A program made the translations under genes and the position numbers. A stretch of DNA of 64,000 nucleotides from NCBI RefSeq assembly GCF_910596095.1, contig NC_056554.1, positions 3,534,001-3,598,000 of the forward strand, read 5' to 3'. Of the stretch, positions 21,605-34,885 are shown in pieces. How positions within the stretch are numbered: position 1 is the stretch's first letter; the number at the start of each line of letters is the position of its first letter. The stretch is from Thunnus maccoyii. Its lineage: Eukaryota > Chordata > Actinopteri > Scombriformes > Scombridae. Under the pieces are notes generated by a model, which was not told the origin of the DNA, searched no databases, and was given only the letters and a program-made list of their open reading frames with translations.

Positions 21605-23461
21605 ATGATGGAAAGGATCTTACTGGGTGTCCTGTATCTCTCAGGTCAGTGAAATATTTAAAGGTATAATATGTAACTTCTCCGCATTCTAATGTCTAAA
21701 AATGACTAGATCTATGTTATATATTTTGTTGAGTTGTGTTCAAACCCAGAGAAATCTGTAATTTCAATCAAGGTAAGGGTCCGTTTCATTTGGTCGGCAG
21801 TTAATAGCATCATATCCCCTTTTTGCGTATGTCAGGGTTGTTGTTGTCTGGTAGAAGCTGTCATGAATTCAATTGTATTGTTTAAGTCACATTTTTATGA
21901 TAGACTTTTTAGACCTTGGTTTTAGATCTTTTAGTCGGGTGAAGGATTGTTAGTATTATATAGTATTATTTCATTTTACTGTAATAGTTAAAAAATGTTA
22001 GAGTCACCTTACATGTTAAAAAGTGGTGTTTTCCTCACAGGCTGGTCCATCTTCTCCACATGTCGTCTCCATCAGTACCACTTTATTTCTGAGCGCATGA
22101 ATTGGACTGAAGCTCAGACCTACTGCAGAGAGACATACACAGACCTGGTCACCATTGAAAACACTGAAGACATGAACCAACTCATCAACACAGTTTCATC
22201 TGCTGGTAATAACAGTCAAGTCTGGATTGGCCTGTACAGAGTCGTTGATTGGAAGTGGTCAGATGGGTACAGAGGGAGTGGGGCTGAATATAGGGACTGG
22301 TGATCACAAGATCCAGATTTCAGGACTGATGAACTCTGTGTAACCACTGGAAATTTTCGTCCTTCATGGTATGATGATCATTGCACAGATACACGTTATT
22401 TCGTCTGTTATACTGGTACGTACCCAGCAACGCATTATTTCTTCTCTAATAATGATTATATTGAAGTTCAGGACTTCAACTCAAAGATTAATTTTCCCCC
22501 CAATAATTTAACTGCAGGAACACAGCTGGATTCTAAATTTGTTGATGTGAAAAAACGAAAGAACTGGTTTGATGCTCAGAGGTACTGCAGGGAGAACTTC
22601 ATAGACCTGGCCACTGTGAGGAATGACGCTGAGAACCAGGAGGTCGAGAATTTGGTGCCCAGTGGAGACTGGGCATGGATCGGCCTGTACAGAGATCCTG
22701 ACATTTACAGCTGGTCTGATGGCAGTGCCTACTCGTTCACCAATTGGAGTGGTTCAGTTTCAGGATCACTCAGATCGGTGAAAATGATGTGTGGTGTGCA
22801 GGAATCAAACCAATGGACGTTTAAGTCCTGTGAAGAGAGATTTCCATTTGTCTGCTACAGCATCCCTCCTGGTGAGTGGTTTACTGTCCTTCAGTGGAAG
22901 CCAGAGAATGCTGCATAACTTTAGTATAAATCATGTTTGAATGTACATGAAAAAGTGTAAATATCACAGAACTAATATGACAGCAAATGAATGATTCATT
23001 TCTCCTCTCATTCTGTGTCTCAGCACCAGTAAAGAGGTGGGTAGTTAAGCTGAGGATGAAGGTGCAGGACTCCTCTGTGGATCTCAATGACCCTGCTGTG
23101 AAAGCAAACATCCTGAAAAAGGCAAGTCTCCAAAATCCAGACTGGGTTGGGGGCTGGGGGTGTCTCAAACAGGTCTAGAATACTTGTTTACATGCTTATT
23201 CTGCTTGATGTGTTTTGCCACTATGAAGTTTGATAATATCTAAAAACCAGTGGGGGGTTTTAGACACAACAACAACAACACAATAGGGGGGATGAATGTT
23301 TCAAAATGGCTTCCATTTGTGTTTCCCAGTTCCAGGACAGACTGAAGGAGCAAGGAGTGAGTGGAGTCACCCTGAAGTGGAGAGAACAGCCTGATGGGAA
23401 AGTCTTCCACAAGGAGGGAAAAGAAGAGAAGAAGAAAAAAAGAAAGAAGACTGAGCTCTGA
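21605..23461 (+). pseudogene. Lectin L3, single nonsense codon in CTLD1
   Basis: Exons: 21605-21644, 22041-22415, 22518-22871, 23024-23121, 23330-23461. It is the closest relative of L1 and lacks the L1 deletion. CTLD1 is cut by TGA at 22301-22303, where L1 has GGA, just before the DPD triplet at 22310-22318. Every other exon is open: CTLD2 has WIGLYRDPDIYSWSDG and KSCEERFPFVCY, exon 4 reads VKRWVVKLRMKVQDSSVDLN, and exon 5 ends KKTEL. Intron 2 is 102 nt and intron 4 has a GC donor. One substitution separates this copy from an open frame, so the loss is recent or the allele may be polymorphic. A sequencing error cannot be excluded. Confidence 0.85.
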
Positions 23462-23638
23462 AATGAAAACCCAGCTTTACTTATCTGTAATCCATGTTGA
23501 ATGTTGATTCTCTATCTGCTAACAATACACTATCATCAGCTTAACCGTAACCTTGACTACATCCTGTATAGAAGAGTTTTATCCTTCCTCATCAATATTA
23601 CTGTGTGAAGTGTTTCAATCAAAGTCACTTTTCTTCCA

Positions 23639-23644
23639 AATAAA
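23639..23644 (+). promoter_or_regulatory. Poly(A) signal of lectin L3
   Basis: AATAAA 178 bp after the stop codon, in the same context as in L1. Confidence 0.6.
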
Positions 23645-23994
23645 ACATATGAGATGAGTCTTTGGCTTCAAGTTTACAGTGTGTGAACCAACCTGATAAA
23701 AGCAACAGACACACAGTTATGGCAGTGATTTATTGCAGAATAATAAAGTAATCTAGGTGATAATGGGAGCACTGGTAGTCTGCAAAGGCCTTCCATCCAA
23801 ACTTTTGAAATCTGTAGACTTCTGTTGCTGCACTCAAACAAAAACACTTTAGCAAAAGGCAAGAGTACTAAGAAAAGACACAACTGACAAATGTATGAAA
23901 AAGTGTGAGTATCTTATATAGATAATATGATATAGGCTGATAATATAGGCTGACACAGCAAAATGTATCCACTTCACATTCCCTCCATGACAGC

Positions 23995-24575
23995 CAGTGG
24001 AGGAAGAAGTTTTTACATCCTTTACTTCAAAGCAGCAATACTACAATATAACATAAGTATGATGAGTAAAACGTAGTAGAAGTATAACAAGTGAAAATAG
24101 TGGTTGTGCAGTGACGTTAATATGACATTATTAGATTATTAATACTGATGCATCAGTGTGTGAACAACATTTTATTGTTGTAGCTGGTTAAGGTGGAGCT
24201 AGTTTGAACTGCTTTATATACAGCAAACTTAACTGTAGGTAGTTAAGTCCAGTGGTTCCCAACCTAGGGGTTGGGCCCCTCCAAAGGGTCCCAAGATAAA
24301 TCTGAGGGGTCATGAGATGATTGATGGGAGAGGAAAGAGGTTAAAAGACAAATGAAACACTGGTTTAATCTTTAATGTGTTGTATTTTATATCATGAGTG
24401 TTTTATGTTAAATAAAATATTCTGTACAGTAACTAGTGACTATAGGTGTTAAATAAATGTATAATATTTCCTCAAATATTGTGGAATATAAGTGGCTAAA
24501 AATGGAAACATTCAAATAGAGTACAAGTACCTCAAAATTGTACTGAAGAACAGTATTTGATTAAATGTGCTTAGT
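23995..24575 (-). mobile_element. MITE composite, unit 3 copy
   Basis: Same element as at 2998, with the 113-bp hAT-like MITE nested at 24250-24362. Confidence 0.6.
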
Positions 24576-25990
24576 TTGTTGTCAGATGAAGACAGGAACA
24601 TGTCATGTGACTGAGCACCTCTGTTATTTTACACACCATTGGACAAACTATGTGCTCCTACAAACATGGTTGTGAACGTCACACCAAACCTCTGTAAATA
24701 TGTCAGGTCTAAATAATTACACACAACTAAAGAATATACAGATACATAGTGGGATTATAGTGAATTATCAATGACTGCATGAGCACATACTGTGTTTCAT
24801 ATTGCATACATGCTGAGCTCTCCACGTATCTGTGTGTGAGAATTAAAATGCAACACTGCACTCTTGTGTTTGCATGTGTGTATTGTTGGCTTCAAAGTGA
24901 GAGTCTAGTAAATGTGGGAACAAAGTGAGAGACAGACATGTAAAACAAGAGGGGAGGATGTGATTTGTTGTTGTAGTTTTACTTCTACTTAAAATGGTTT
25001 GCTTGACAAAACATCTGAAATATCTTCATTTTAGAGGAGTCATTGAACCTCTCCTGTATTTCTCTCTTTGTTGGTTAATGATTTACTGAGTCCTATTGCA
25101 TTTCTACATGAGATGCTTGAGAGAATTTGAGGAAGACAGATAACAGAGAGAGAAAATAAAACATGTATTGAGTTCAGTAAAGTGACTTATTTGGATGTAG
25201 TTTGGTTAAACTAAGAACCTGGCGTTTTGTATTGATTTGCAGGCTTGTAACATTTAGATAGGAGCTATGTTAAGTGGCCTTTTTTGACACAAGTGATAAT
25301 GATGTAATAATAAATTACTCATCTTAATCTGGTTTCTTGGAGAGTGGATGTCACCCTTCGGTGATGAATCCTTCCGTGACCATGAACCTGGGAAGAATCT
25401 TGGTTGATTTAACTTTTAAGAATAGTAAGTAACAACCAACATTTTTTCAAGTTTCCTTTTTGCCAGAATTTTGAAGTTTGCTAACAGCATTGTGGATCAA
25501 GTCTTGAATAGAGAGAAAGTTTTTTCATCCCTCTTTTCATCTATGTATTGACTAGTCACTTAGTTTCTTTGGTAAAACATCTACAGTATGAGACTGTTAA
25601 ATTTGTTCAGAAGACACATGTTTTGTGTTGGAGTCAACAGACATTAGCAGTTTGAAGCTATAGCTCTCACAGTCATGTTGTTTAATATGAAAAGAGTCTT
25701 AATTTACCCAATTTCAATTCAGAGCAAATTCATCTTAGTTATGTGAAGGTCAGTTGAATGGGATTATCTAAAGTTTGTAAAATACATGGCTGTCAAACTA
25801 GAAAGAGTTTCTTCTGACTTCCTGTGCATTAACATGTGTATCCAATCCAGAGCAGAGTACCTGATCCTCGTCTTTATGATTTCAACACTGGCAGCACAAA
25901 CACAAACAGGCAGATGACTCAGCAGTTTCATCATTTTTGGACACCTGCCTCTTGCATTCAGTTTCTTCACATCCAGTCGTCATTTTACAG
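24576..25990. other. Intergenic sequence with a large internal deletion
   Basis: At about 25401 the sequence jumps from the equivalent of 4453 to that of 7175. The minisatellite, the SINE tail and the 902-bp hAT-like element are therefore missing in this unit. No gene is visible. Confidence 0.5.
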
Positions 25991-26797
25991 ATGTGGAGCA
26001 GTGTAAGTACAGGAAGAACTGCATGGAGGCCGAGGCCAAGTGGCTGCAGGCCAAAGAAGAAGAGCTGATGATGAAGCTGATAAAGAGGGAAGAGCTGATG
26101 AAGAAGAAGCAGGAGATCAGGAACCATCTGACTCATCTGAAGAAGGAGAGGAGAGAACTGCGCACTGCTGTGGAGGCTGCTGCTGGTAAAACACATAGAC
26201 TTCTGTTGAAAAAGTGCTTGTTGTTAAATGACAAAGCTTTATTGTGTTTTAAGATTTAATCCAAAAGTGTTTATAGCTGTTCAAAATTGAAAATTACAAT
26301 AATCATAGGACTCTGAAAGATGTGTGGGGAGGGGGTTTCACACATCATATGAAGAAAAAGGTCTCGAATGTGGAAAAAGCTCTCAAACCTCTCCATTCAA
26401 GATGTTACCATGTACAAGTTTATTAACATGATAAAAATCCTGTCTCTCTTTCTCCATTAGGCAAACATTGTCATGGCTCCCTGTCGGAGCGACTGAAGAA
26501 GGTGGAGGATGAGTGCAGGCAAAGGGAGGAGGAAAGGGTGAACCCGGAGCTGGAGCTGACGGAGGTGAAGGAGAGTCTGAAGAAGGCCCTGAGTGGAGGC
26601 GTCACCCTTGGCCTCACTATCAAACCGAAAGCTGGCTCCTCTGACCTCCAGGTCAGAACAATGAGCTGTACTATGCTGTCTTTTACTGTCCTGTGGTGCT
26701 TCATTACTCCCACAGCAGTTTACTTTCAATTGCAAACAACTACCTGCATGCTGCCATTAGCTGTCTAATTTTTTCCCTCTGTGTATGTGTGTGTATG

Positions 26798-26881
<84 letters not shown>

Positions 26882-27939
26882 TAGTCACTGGTGATGTTGC
26901 GACAGACCCAGGAGTCTTCTCCATTCTCCAGCTGTGACACCAGTGACACTGAGTCCTGCTCCCTGCTGGTCAACAGTGCCTCATTGCTCCGTCGGCAGCA
27001 GGGCGGCCAGAAGGCCTCACCAGTCCGTGGACACGTCCTCAGGAAGACCAAAGTCAGAGCTCACAATGTAGACTGGGACCAGACTGATGTATAATGGTTT
27101 GCAATATACTAGGACAGTTTTTGCAGTCCTGTTTCAACATGAGTCCCCTCATGCACAAAGTTCATGAGGACATTTTCCCACTTTGAGTGGAATTAACACA
27201 TCGTCTTATCACCCAACATCAGTGTTGGATCTCACTAATGCTCTTGTGGCTGAATGGGAGCAAATCCCTGAAAATAATAATTACTAATTTTTACTATATT
27301 TTTTATGACCAGTGTAGTACCTGTAGTACTGGAAACTGTGTTAAGTCACAATAACTAGTATATGAATCAGCAAATAGGGAAAGAAGAACATCACACTTGC
27401 GGCAGCAATGCCACGCCAAGCTGTGTGTCAGGGTGGAGAGAGGAGGAGAGGAGGAGCAGTGTGTCAAACACAACACACTAGAAGTGAAGCTATTCTATCT
27501 TTTTCACTTTTGGATAAAAATAAGTTTGTGTTTGTGGTTTGAACATTTAATCCACTACAAACTCCCCTTTAAATCATTGAAATGTTTTATCTTGTACATT
27601 ATTCATATAGTGTTTGTGGCTGCAACTTTCCTGGTAGCTCATCTCTGTGAAGCACATTGTGCTTCCTCCTGGAATGAAATGTACGATATAAATAAAGTTT
27701 TGTTTGCTTTCTTGATAATGTCAAAGTCAAATCCATGTAAATGTGGAGCATGCAAACTAAGTGTGTCTCTCTCTTTGTTTGTCTTGCAGGAATGGGAGCA
27801 GAAGAACAGCACATTAACCTCTCAACTCCTCACATCAGTCTCATGTTATTTCCTTTTTCTTTTTCTTTTTAAGAAATTGTGTTTATATTTATTTAAACTG
27901 TTCATACAGTCTGAGAGCGTGTTGAGGACACAAGCATAG
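25991..27939 (+). pseudogene. afap1: AFAP1-like C-terminal exons, copy 2 (open, stop lost)
   Basis: Exons: 25991-26185, 26461-26651, 26885-27052, 27790-27939. All four exons are open and in phase, the best preserved copy. The third exon has [10 protein letters not shown] and GHVLRKTK and ends in AAA before a GT. In the last exon the stop TAA has become TTA, so after EWEQKNST the frame continues for about 40 more residues to 27939, through a hydrophobic stretch (YFLFLFLFKKLCLYLF). No upstream AFAP1 exons or promoter are visible, so translation would need splicing from something upstream. I regard it as a non-functional partial duplicate that happens to be open. Confidence 0.7.
26777..26878 (+). 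repeat. (GT)n microsatellite before the exon at 26885
   Basis: A GT run of about 100 bp abuts the acceptor tttgtag. Confidence 0.85.
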
Positions 27940-28138
27940 CATTCACATGAACCAGAACAAGTTGCCTGTTTTAGTAAACTGTAAGTACCACAACATACAG
28001 AAATAGCAACCTTTTGAAACTTTTATACTATGGAGCATGTTTAGCGCACAAACTTTCTTCTTCAAGCAACCACCAGTCTCTTTGTTTCCTTTTCACTCAA
28101 ATTCTGATTCTGTTTTACTTACTATATATTTGTGTATG

Positions 28139-28140
28139 TG

Positions 28141-28227
<87 letters not shown>

Positions 28228-28295
28228 ATGACCTCAAAATCTTGCTGTCCAATATGTATCAACATGCCACAACCTGAGGGACAGTGAATGACCCA

Positions 28296-28339
<44 letters not shown>
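28139..28339 (+). repeat. (TA)n(GA)n and (CA)n microsatellites
   Basis: TA to 28164, GA to 28223, CA at 28296-28339. In this unit the sequence then jumps directly to the L4 promoter at about 28352. The Tc1 copy and the following intergenic DNA are deleted, as in unit 5 (48940). Confidence 0.8.
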
Positions 28340-28341
<2 letters not shown>

Positions 28342-28514
28342 TACATGCATAAGATCATAAGAAGAATACTCTGTGGGTACATGCCAATGTTTTGGAGACA
28401 AACATTTACATATGTGATACTTTTTGCATACAGAATGCAACAGACCAGTAACTTTTGCCCCTAACAGAGAAGAGAAGCTGGTGTTGTATTTGACTAGATT
28501 TGCCTAACAACAGC

Positions 28515-28521
28515 TAATATA
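28515..28521 (+). promoter_or_regulatory. TATA-like box of lectin L4
   Basis: taatata 65 bp before the start codon of the intact copy L4. Confidence 0.35.
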
Positions 28522-28579
28522 GAGGCAGAGTTTCCTTTTAAGAGTAAACATCGACACACAGAGACCTCAGAGCAGCATC

Positions 28580-30449
28580 ATGATGGAAAGGATTTTGTTC
28601 CTGTATCTCTCAGGTCAGTGAAATATTTAAAGGTATAATATGTAATTTTTCCACATTCTAATGTCTAAAAATGACTAGACCTTTGTTATATATTTTGTTG
28701 AGTTGTGTTCAAACCCAGAGAAATCTGTAATTTCACTCAAGGTAAGGGTCCGTTTCATTTGATTAGCAATTAATAGCATCATATCCCCTTTTTGCGTACG
28801 TCAGTGTTTTTGTTGTCTGGTAGAAGCTGTCATGAATTGAATTGTATCTTGTTTTAAGCCACATTTTTATGATACATTTTTTAGACCTTGGTTTTAGATC
28901 TTTTAATTGGATAAAGGATTTCAGTCATCAGACGTATTATTAGTATTATATAGTAAAATTTCATTTTACTGTAATAATTACAAAATGTTAGAGTCACCTT
29001 ACATGTAAAAAAGTGGTGTTTTCCTCACAGGCTGGTCCATCTTCTCCACATGTCGTCTCCATCAGTACCACTTTGTTGCTCAACGCATGAATTGGACTGA
29101 AGCTCAGACCTACTGCAGAGAGACATACACAGACCTGGTCCCCATTGAAAACACTGAAGACATGAACCAACTCATCAACACAGTTTCATCTGCTGGTAAT
29201 AACAGTCAAGTCTGGATTGGCCTGTACAGAGTCATTGATTGGAAGTGGTCAGATGGGTACAGAGGGAGTGGAGCTGAATATAGGAACTGGGCATCCAATC
29301 AACCAGATTTAAGGGCTGATGAATTCTGTGCAATGACTGGAGATAGTCGTCACTCATGGTACGATTATTATTGCTCACGTGCATATGATTTTGTCTGTTA
29401 TAATGGTAAGTACCCAGCTAAGCATCATTTCTTCTCTAATAATGATTACATTGAAGTTCAGAACTTTAAATCAAAGATTCATTTTCCTCAATAATTTATC
29501 TGCAGGAACACAGCTGGATCCTCAATTTGTTTTTGTGAATCAAGAGATGTCTTGGTTTGATGCTCAGAGGTACTGCAGGGAGAACTTCATAGACCTGGCC
29601 ACTGTGAGGAACGACACTGAGAACCGGGAGGTCAAGAATTTGGTGCCCAGTGGAGACTGGGCATGGATCGGCCTGTACAGAGATCCTGGTATTAACTGGT
29701 CTGATGGCAGTGCCTACTCGTTCACCAATTGGAGTGGTTCAGTTTCAGGATCACTCAGATCGGTAAAAATGATGTGTGGTGTGCAGGAATCAAACCAATG
29801 GACATTTATGTCCTGTGGAGAGAGATTTCCATTTGTCTGCTACAGCATCCCTCCTAGTGAGTGGTTTACTGTCCTTCAGTGGAAGCCAGAGAATGCTGCA
29901 TAACTTTAGCATAAATCATGTTTGAATGTACATGAAAAAGTGTAAATATCACAGAACTAATATGACAGCAAATTAATGATTTATTTCTCCTCTCATTCTG
30001 TGTCTCAGTACCAGTAAAGAGGCGGGTAGTTAAGCTGAGGATGAAGGTGCAGGACTCCTCTGTGGATCTCAATGACCCTGCTGTGAAAGCAAACATCCTG
30101 AAAAAGGCAAGTCTCCAAAATCCAGACTGGGTTGGGGGCTGGGGGTGTCTCAAACAGGTCTAGAATACTTGTTTACATGCTTATTCTGCTTGATGTGTTT
30201 TGCCACTATGAAGTTTGATTATATCTAAAAACCAATGGGGGGTTTTAGACACAACAACAACAACAACACAATAGGGGGGATGAATGTTTCAAAATGGCTT
30301 CCATTTGTGTTTCCCAGTTCCAGGACAGACTGAAGGAGCAAGGAGTGAGTGGAGTCACCCTGAAGTGGAGAGAACAGCCTGATGGGAAAGTCTTCCACAA
30401 GGAGGGAAAAGAAGAGAAGAAGAAAAAAAGAAAGAAGACTGAGCTCTGA
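28580..30449 (+). CDS. Lectin L4: intact two-CTLD C-type lectin, 329 aa
   Basis: Exons: 28580-28613, 29031-29405, 29506-29856, 30009-30106, 30318-30449; phases agree and the sum is 330 codons. Residues 1-12 plus the start of exon 2 form a short leader (MMERILFLYLSGWSIFSTC). It is two codons shorter than in sister copies. CTLD1 spans about residues 20-136, with YCRETY, WIGLYR, WKWSDG, a QPD triplet at 29300-29308 and WYDYYC. QPD is the galactose-type triplet in classical CTLDs, though the usual WND motif is WYD here. CTLD2 spans about 137-253, with WIGLYRDP and FVCY but no EPN/QPD or WND. The tail (254-329) has a conserved KVQDSSVDLNDPAVKAN block and a lysine/arginine run. Intron 4 has a GC donor. 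Two linked changes alter the exon 3/4 junction codon from Ala to Ile. Such proteins resemble fish lectins annotated as mannose-receptor-like, a name I do not take as a function. Confidence 0.88.
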
Positions 30450-30626
30450 AATGAAAACCCAGCTTTACTTATCTGTAATCCATGTTGAATGTTGATTCTC
30501 TATCTGCTAACAATATACTATCATCAGCTTAACCGTAACCTTGACTACATCCTGTATAGAAGAGCTTTATCTTTCCTCATCAATATTACTGTGTGAAGTG
30601 TTTCAATCAAAGTCACTTTTATTCCA

Positions 30627-30632
30627 AATAAA
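30627..30632 (+). promoter_or_regulatory. Poly(A) signal of lectin L4
   Basis: AATAAA 178 bp after the stop codon. Confidence 0.65.
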
Positions 30633-30982
30633 ACATATGAGATGAGTCTTTGGCTTCAAGTTTACAGTGTGTGAACCAACCTGATAAAAGCAACAGACAC
30701 ACAGTTATGGCAGTGATTTATTGCAGAATAATAAAGTAATCTAGGTGATAATGGGAGCACTGGTAGTCAGCAAAGGCCTTCCATCCAAACTTTTGAAATC
30801 TGTCGACTTCTGTTGCTGCACTCAAACAAAAACACTTTAGCAAAAGGCAAGATTACTAAGAAAAGACACAACTGACAAATGTATCAAAAAGTGTGAGTAT
30901 CTTATATAGATAATATGATATAGGCTGATAATATAGGCTGACACAGCAAAATCTATCCACTTCACATTCCCTCCATGACAGC

Positions 30983-31565
30983 CAGTGGAGGAAGAAGTTT
31001 TTACATCGTTTACTTCAAAGCAGCAATACTACAATATAACATAAGTATGATGAGTAAAACGTAGTAGAAGTATAACAAGTGAAAATAGTGGTTGTGCAGT
31101 GATGTTAATATGACATTATTAGATTATTAATACTGATGCATCAGTGTGTGAACAACATTTTATTGTTGTAGCTGGTTAAGGTGGAGCTAGTTTGAACTAC
31201 TTTATATACAGCAAACTTAACTGTAGGTAGTTAAGTCCAGTGGTTCCCAACCTAGGGGTTGGGCCCCTCCAAAGGGTCCCAAGATAAATCTGAGGGGTTG
31301 TGAGATGATTGATGGGAGAGGAAAGAGGTTAAAAGACAAATGAAACACTGGTTTAATCTTTAATGTGTTGTATTTCATATCACGAGTGTTTTTATGTTAA
31401 ATAAAATATTCTGTACAGTAACTAGTGACTATAGGTGTTAAATAAATGTATAATATTTCCTCAAATATTGTGGAGTATAAGTGGCTAAAAATGGAAACAT
31501 TCAAATAGAGTACAAGTACCTCAAAATTGTACTGAAGTACAGTATTTGATTAAATGTGCTTAGTT
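30983..31565 (-). mobile_element. MITE composite, unit 4 copy
   Basis: Same composite as at 2998; the nested 113-bp element is 31238-31350. Confidence 0.6.
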
Positions 31566-33147
31566 TGTTGTCAGATGAAGACAGGAACATGTCATGTGAC
31601 TGAGCACCTCTGTTATTTTACACACCATTGGACAAACTATGTGCGCCTACAAACATGGTTGTGAACGTCACACCAAACCTCTGTAAATATGTCAGGTCTA
31701 AATAATTACACACAACTAAAGAATATACAGATACATAGTGGGAATATAGTGAATTATCAATGACTGCATGAGCACATACTGTGTTTCATATTGCATACAT
31801 GCTGAGTTCTCCACGTATCTGTGTGTGAGAATTAAAATGCAACACTGCACTCTTGTGTTTGCATGTGTGTATTGTTGGCTTCAAAGTGAGAGTCTAGTAA
31901 ATGTGGGAACAAAGTGAGAGACAGACATGTAAAACAAGAGGGGAGGATGTGATTTGTTGTTGTAGTTTTACTGAACTACAGCTGATTGCATGTTACCCTT
32001 TAGAAATAATCTCACTACCATAGGATCATTAAAATGGTTTGCTTGACAAAACATCTGAAATATCTTCATTTTAGAGGAGTCATTGAACCTCTCCTGTATT
32101 TCTCTCTTTGTTGGTAATGATTTACTGAGTCCTATTGCATTTCCACATGAGATGCTTGAGAGAATTTGAGGAAGACAGATAACAGAGAGAGAAAATAAAA
32201 CATGTATTGAGTTCAGTAAAGTGACTTATTTGGATGTAGTTTGGTTAAACTAAGAACTTGTAGTTTTGTATTGATTTGCAGCCTTGTAACATTTAGATAG
32301 GAGCTGTGTTAAGTGGCCTTTTTTGACACAAATGATAATGATGTAATAACAAACAACTCATCTTAATCTGGTTTCTTGGAGAGTGGATGTCACCCTTCGG
32401 TGATGAATCCTTCCGTGACCATGAACCTGGGAAGAATCTCCTGTGTGTCTGACACAGTTAGAGTGTAAGGTTGATAACAGAGATGGGGGGAGAAATTACT
32501 CACCTTGCGCAGCATTTCTGGGGAAGAAACTCAGGCACAGCGCAGATGAGTGGAGGAGAAAGCACTTGCTGCCAAACGGGCTGCCTGCATGAGAAAGATG
32601 TAAGATGAGAGGCCAGACAAGAACGAGCAACAGACATCGTTTTTACCTTTATTTATCTCACCTGAGATGGGGAGACAGAAGCAACCCCCTCCCCAGTGTG
32701 GTGCCTCTAACACCTGGAACACACAGCCTACCTTCACCTGAACAGTGTGTGTGCACCGCTGAACTGCTGCGGCTCGCACACCCGCAGTGTCCACACAGAC
32801 AGCGTTGCTAACAGAATGTTTCATATCATTTCATTTGCATTTAGTTTAGATAGTAAAAGGTTAAGAAGTGTGTGCTAACTCTGAGGGGCATGGTGGGGTC
32901 AAGTTAGGTCTACTAGTTAGCTCTCACAGCATTGTTATCTTCACTCTTTATTATTTCTTTCTTTATTTATTTATTTATTATTCTTCCGTACATTTTTTGA
33001 CCAGTAACTGCTCCTACATACTTTCAGCTACAAAAACCATTGATATATCCAAACATTAAGCTTTTTTCAGATATTTTTACATTTTTACAATGTAAGTGAA
33101 TGGCAGAAAATGACACACATACATGCATACTGTCCCACGTACTGTAC

Positions 33148-33148
<1 letters not shown>
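31566..33148. other. Intergenic, counterpart of 3581-5163
   Basis: Contains the conserved unclassified block at about 32440-32840. No gene is supported. Confidence 0.4.
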
Positions 33149-33179
<31 letters not shown>

Positions 33180-33223
33180 TTTATTTGTATTGCACCTTTC
33201 ATAGAAGATATGCAGCTCAAAGT
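33149..33223 (-). repeat. (AAT)n run joined to an L2/SINE-type tail, unit 4
   Basis: Same structure as 5164-5247 with a shorter AAT run. Confidence 0.6.
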
Positions 33224-33381
33224 ATAAACTGTACATATTGTACATACATACTGTACATACATACATACATGCTGTACATACATAGATATATACATGTTGT
33301 GTCTGTACATGCGCATACAGTAACACAAACTGACATAGAAACACACACACATACTAACACACACATGACTGACACATAAAG

Positions 33382-33535
33382 ACAAGAATTGTTTTTTCTG
33401 TCTTTATGAAGACTTTTATTCACACACACACACAAACTGTTTTTTCTATCTTTATCAGGACCTTTACTGACAAACACACACACACAAACTGTTTTTTCTA
33501 TCTTTATGGGGACCTTTACTGACAAACACACAATG
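33382..33535 (+). repeat. Minisatellite, unit 4 copy
   Basis: Same three-unit array as at 5405; the CA tracts inside differ in length. Confidence 0.6.
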
Positions 33536-33972
33536 CGTTTCAGTTAAAATCAGCTTTTTTTTTAAAAGCTGTTATCAGAATTGCTTCAGCAATTTCTTTA
33601 AGCTTTCAGCTTCCAATGAATTTCACCCTTCATCATTCACAGCTGCTTGCAGAGGCAGCAGTGGTAGCAGTAGCTGGCAGCAGCAGCAGCTGACAGCCTC
33701 CAGCTCTCTTATGCATCCATCTTGTTGGTTATACTGATTATTTTACCAGTTAAACCCCCGCTGTCATCGCTGCAAGTGAAGAAAATCCCTCCAGATGACA
33801 CCAAATTCCTCAAACAGGCCAAACACACTCAAACAAACCTCCATACTAACTGTCAGGAGGGAAACTCACAACAAATAAGGAAAATAACACCAAATCTCAG
33901 TCTGGAAGCAGGTAAATCAACAGGCAGACCAAAGTAAAAGATGGTGAACATGGAGGTGAATGATAGTCCTGG

Positions 33973-34877
33973 TTAGGGGTGTAACGGTACACCAAATTCA
34001 TGGTTTGGTATGTACCTCGGTTTTGAGGTCATGGTTCGGTACGATTTCGGTACAGCAGGAAGAAAAAAGAAAGGTAGAAAATACCATTTTGGTCTTTCAT
34101 TTTAAAAAATGTAAACATCCAACAATGGCTCATTGACTATAACTATTACTGAAGCAGTTTAGTTTTGCTGCTGTGGAAAACAGAAAACAACCTTTATGTT
34201 TCTTGCAAGGAGTCAGGACACCTGCTGACAGCTGTTTTATGTTGATTTATGGTCTAACTGTATATAAAGTAATTCAAACTAGCTCCACCTCCAGTAGCTA
34301 CAACTGTAGCATGCTGCTGACAAACTGGTGCTTCATATTAATAATCTAATGATTTAATATATAATAATATATCAGTCAGAGGGACCAAACCACTACTTTT
34401 ACTTTAATACATTATAACTAAATGTTTCTCTCTCAGAACTGGTTCTTACGACGTGCTGTCTGAACACGTCAGAAATCAAATAGTTGTTCTGAACGACGAA
34501 AAATGAACAAACGAAACGAACGAAAAGCCAACCATCACAGAGAGGGGAGGGGGACATGGTATTGTTTCATTAAGGAGATAAAGGCACATATTTTAATGGT
34601 AGTGTTGCACTTGGTCAGTATTATGGGTCACTTGTTTGTCATTCTGATGGCAGGGTAACCCAGGCTACCTTGGCTAAGCTGGCTAAAATACCAATGAGTA
34701 TGTTAGGAACTCATGCTCTAGAGTTATTGTTCCTTATGTCGGACTAAGTGGATTATTAAACTATTTTGACAGTAATTGTCAAGGTCACGGAGCGTATTCT
34801 TCGTACAACTGGATGCACCGAACCGTAATGTCTGTACTGTGACGATTCAGGACGAATACATGTACTGTTATACCTTT
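33973..34877 (+). mobile_element. hAT-like element, unit 4 copy
   Basis: Ends and the agtcctgg duplication (33965-33972 and 34878-34885) match the unit 1 element, so it was copied with the unit. No transposase frame is present. Confidence 0.7.
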
Positions 34878-34885
34878 AGTCCTGG

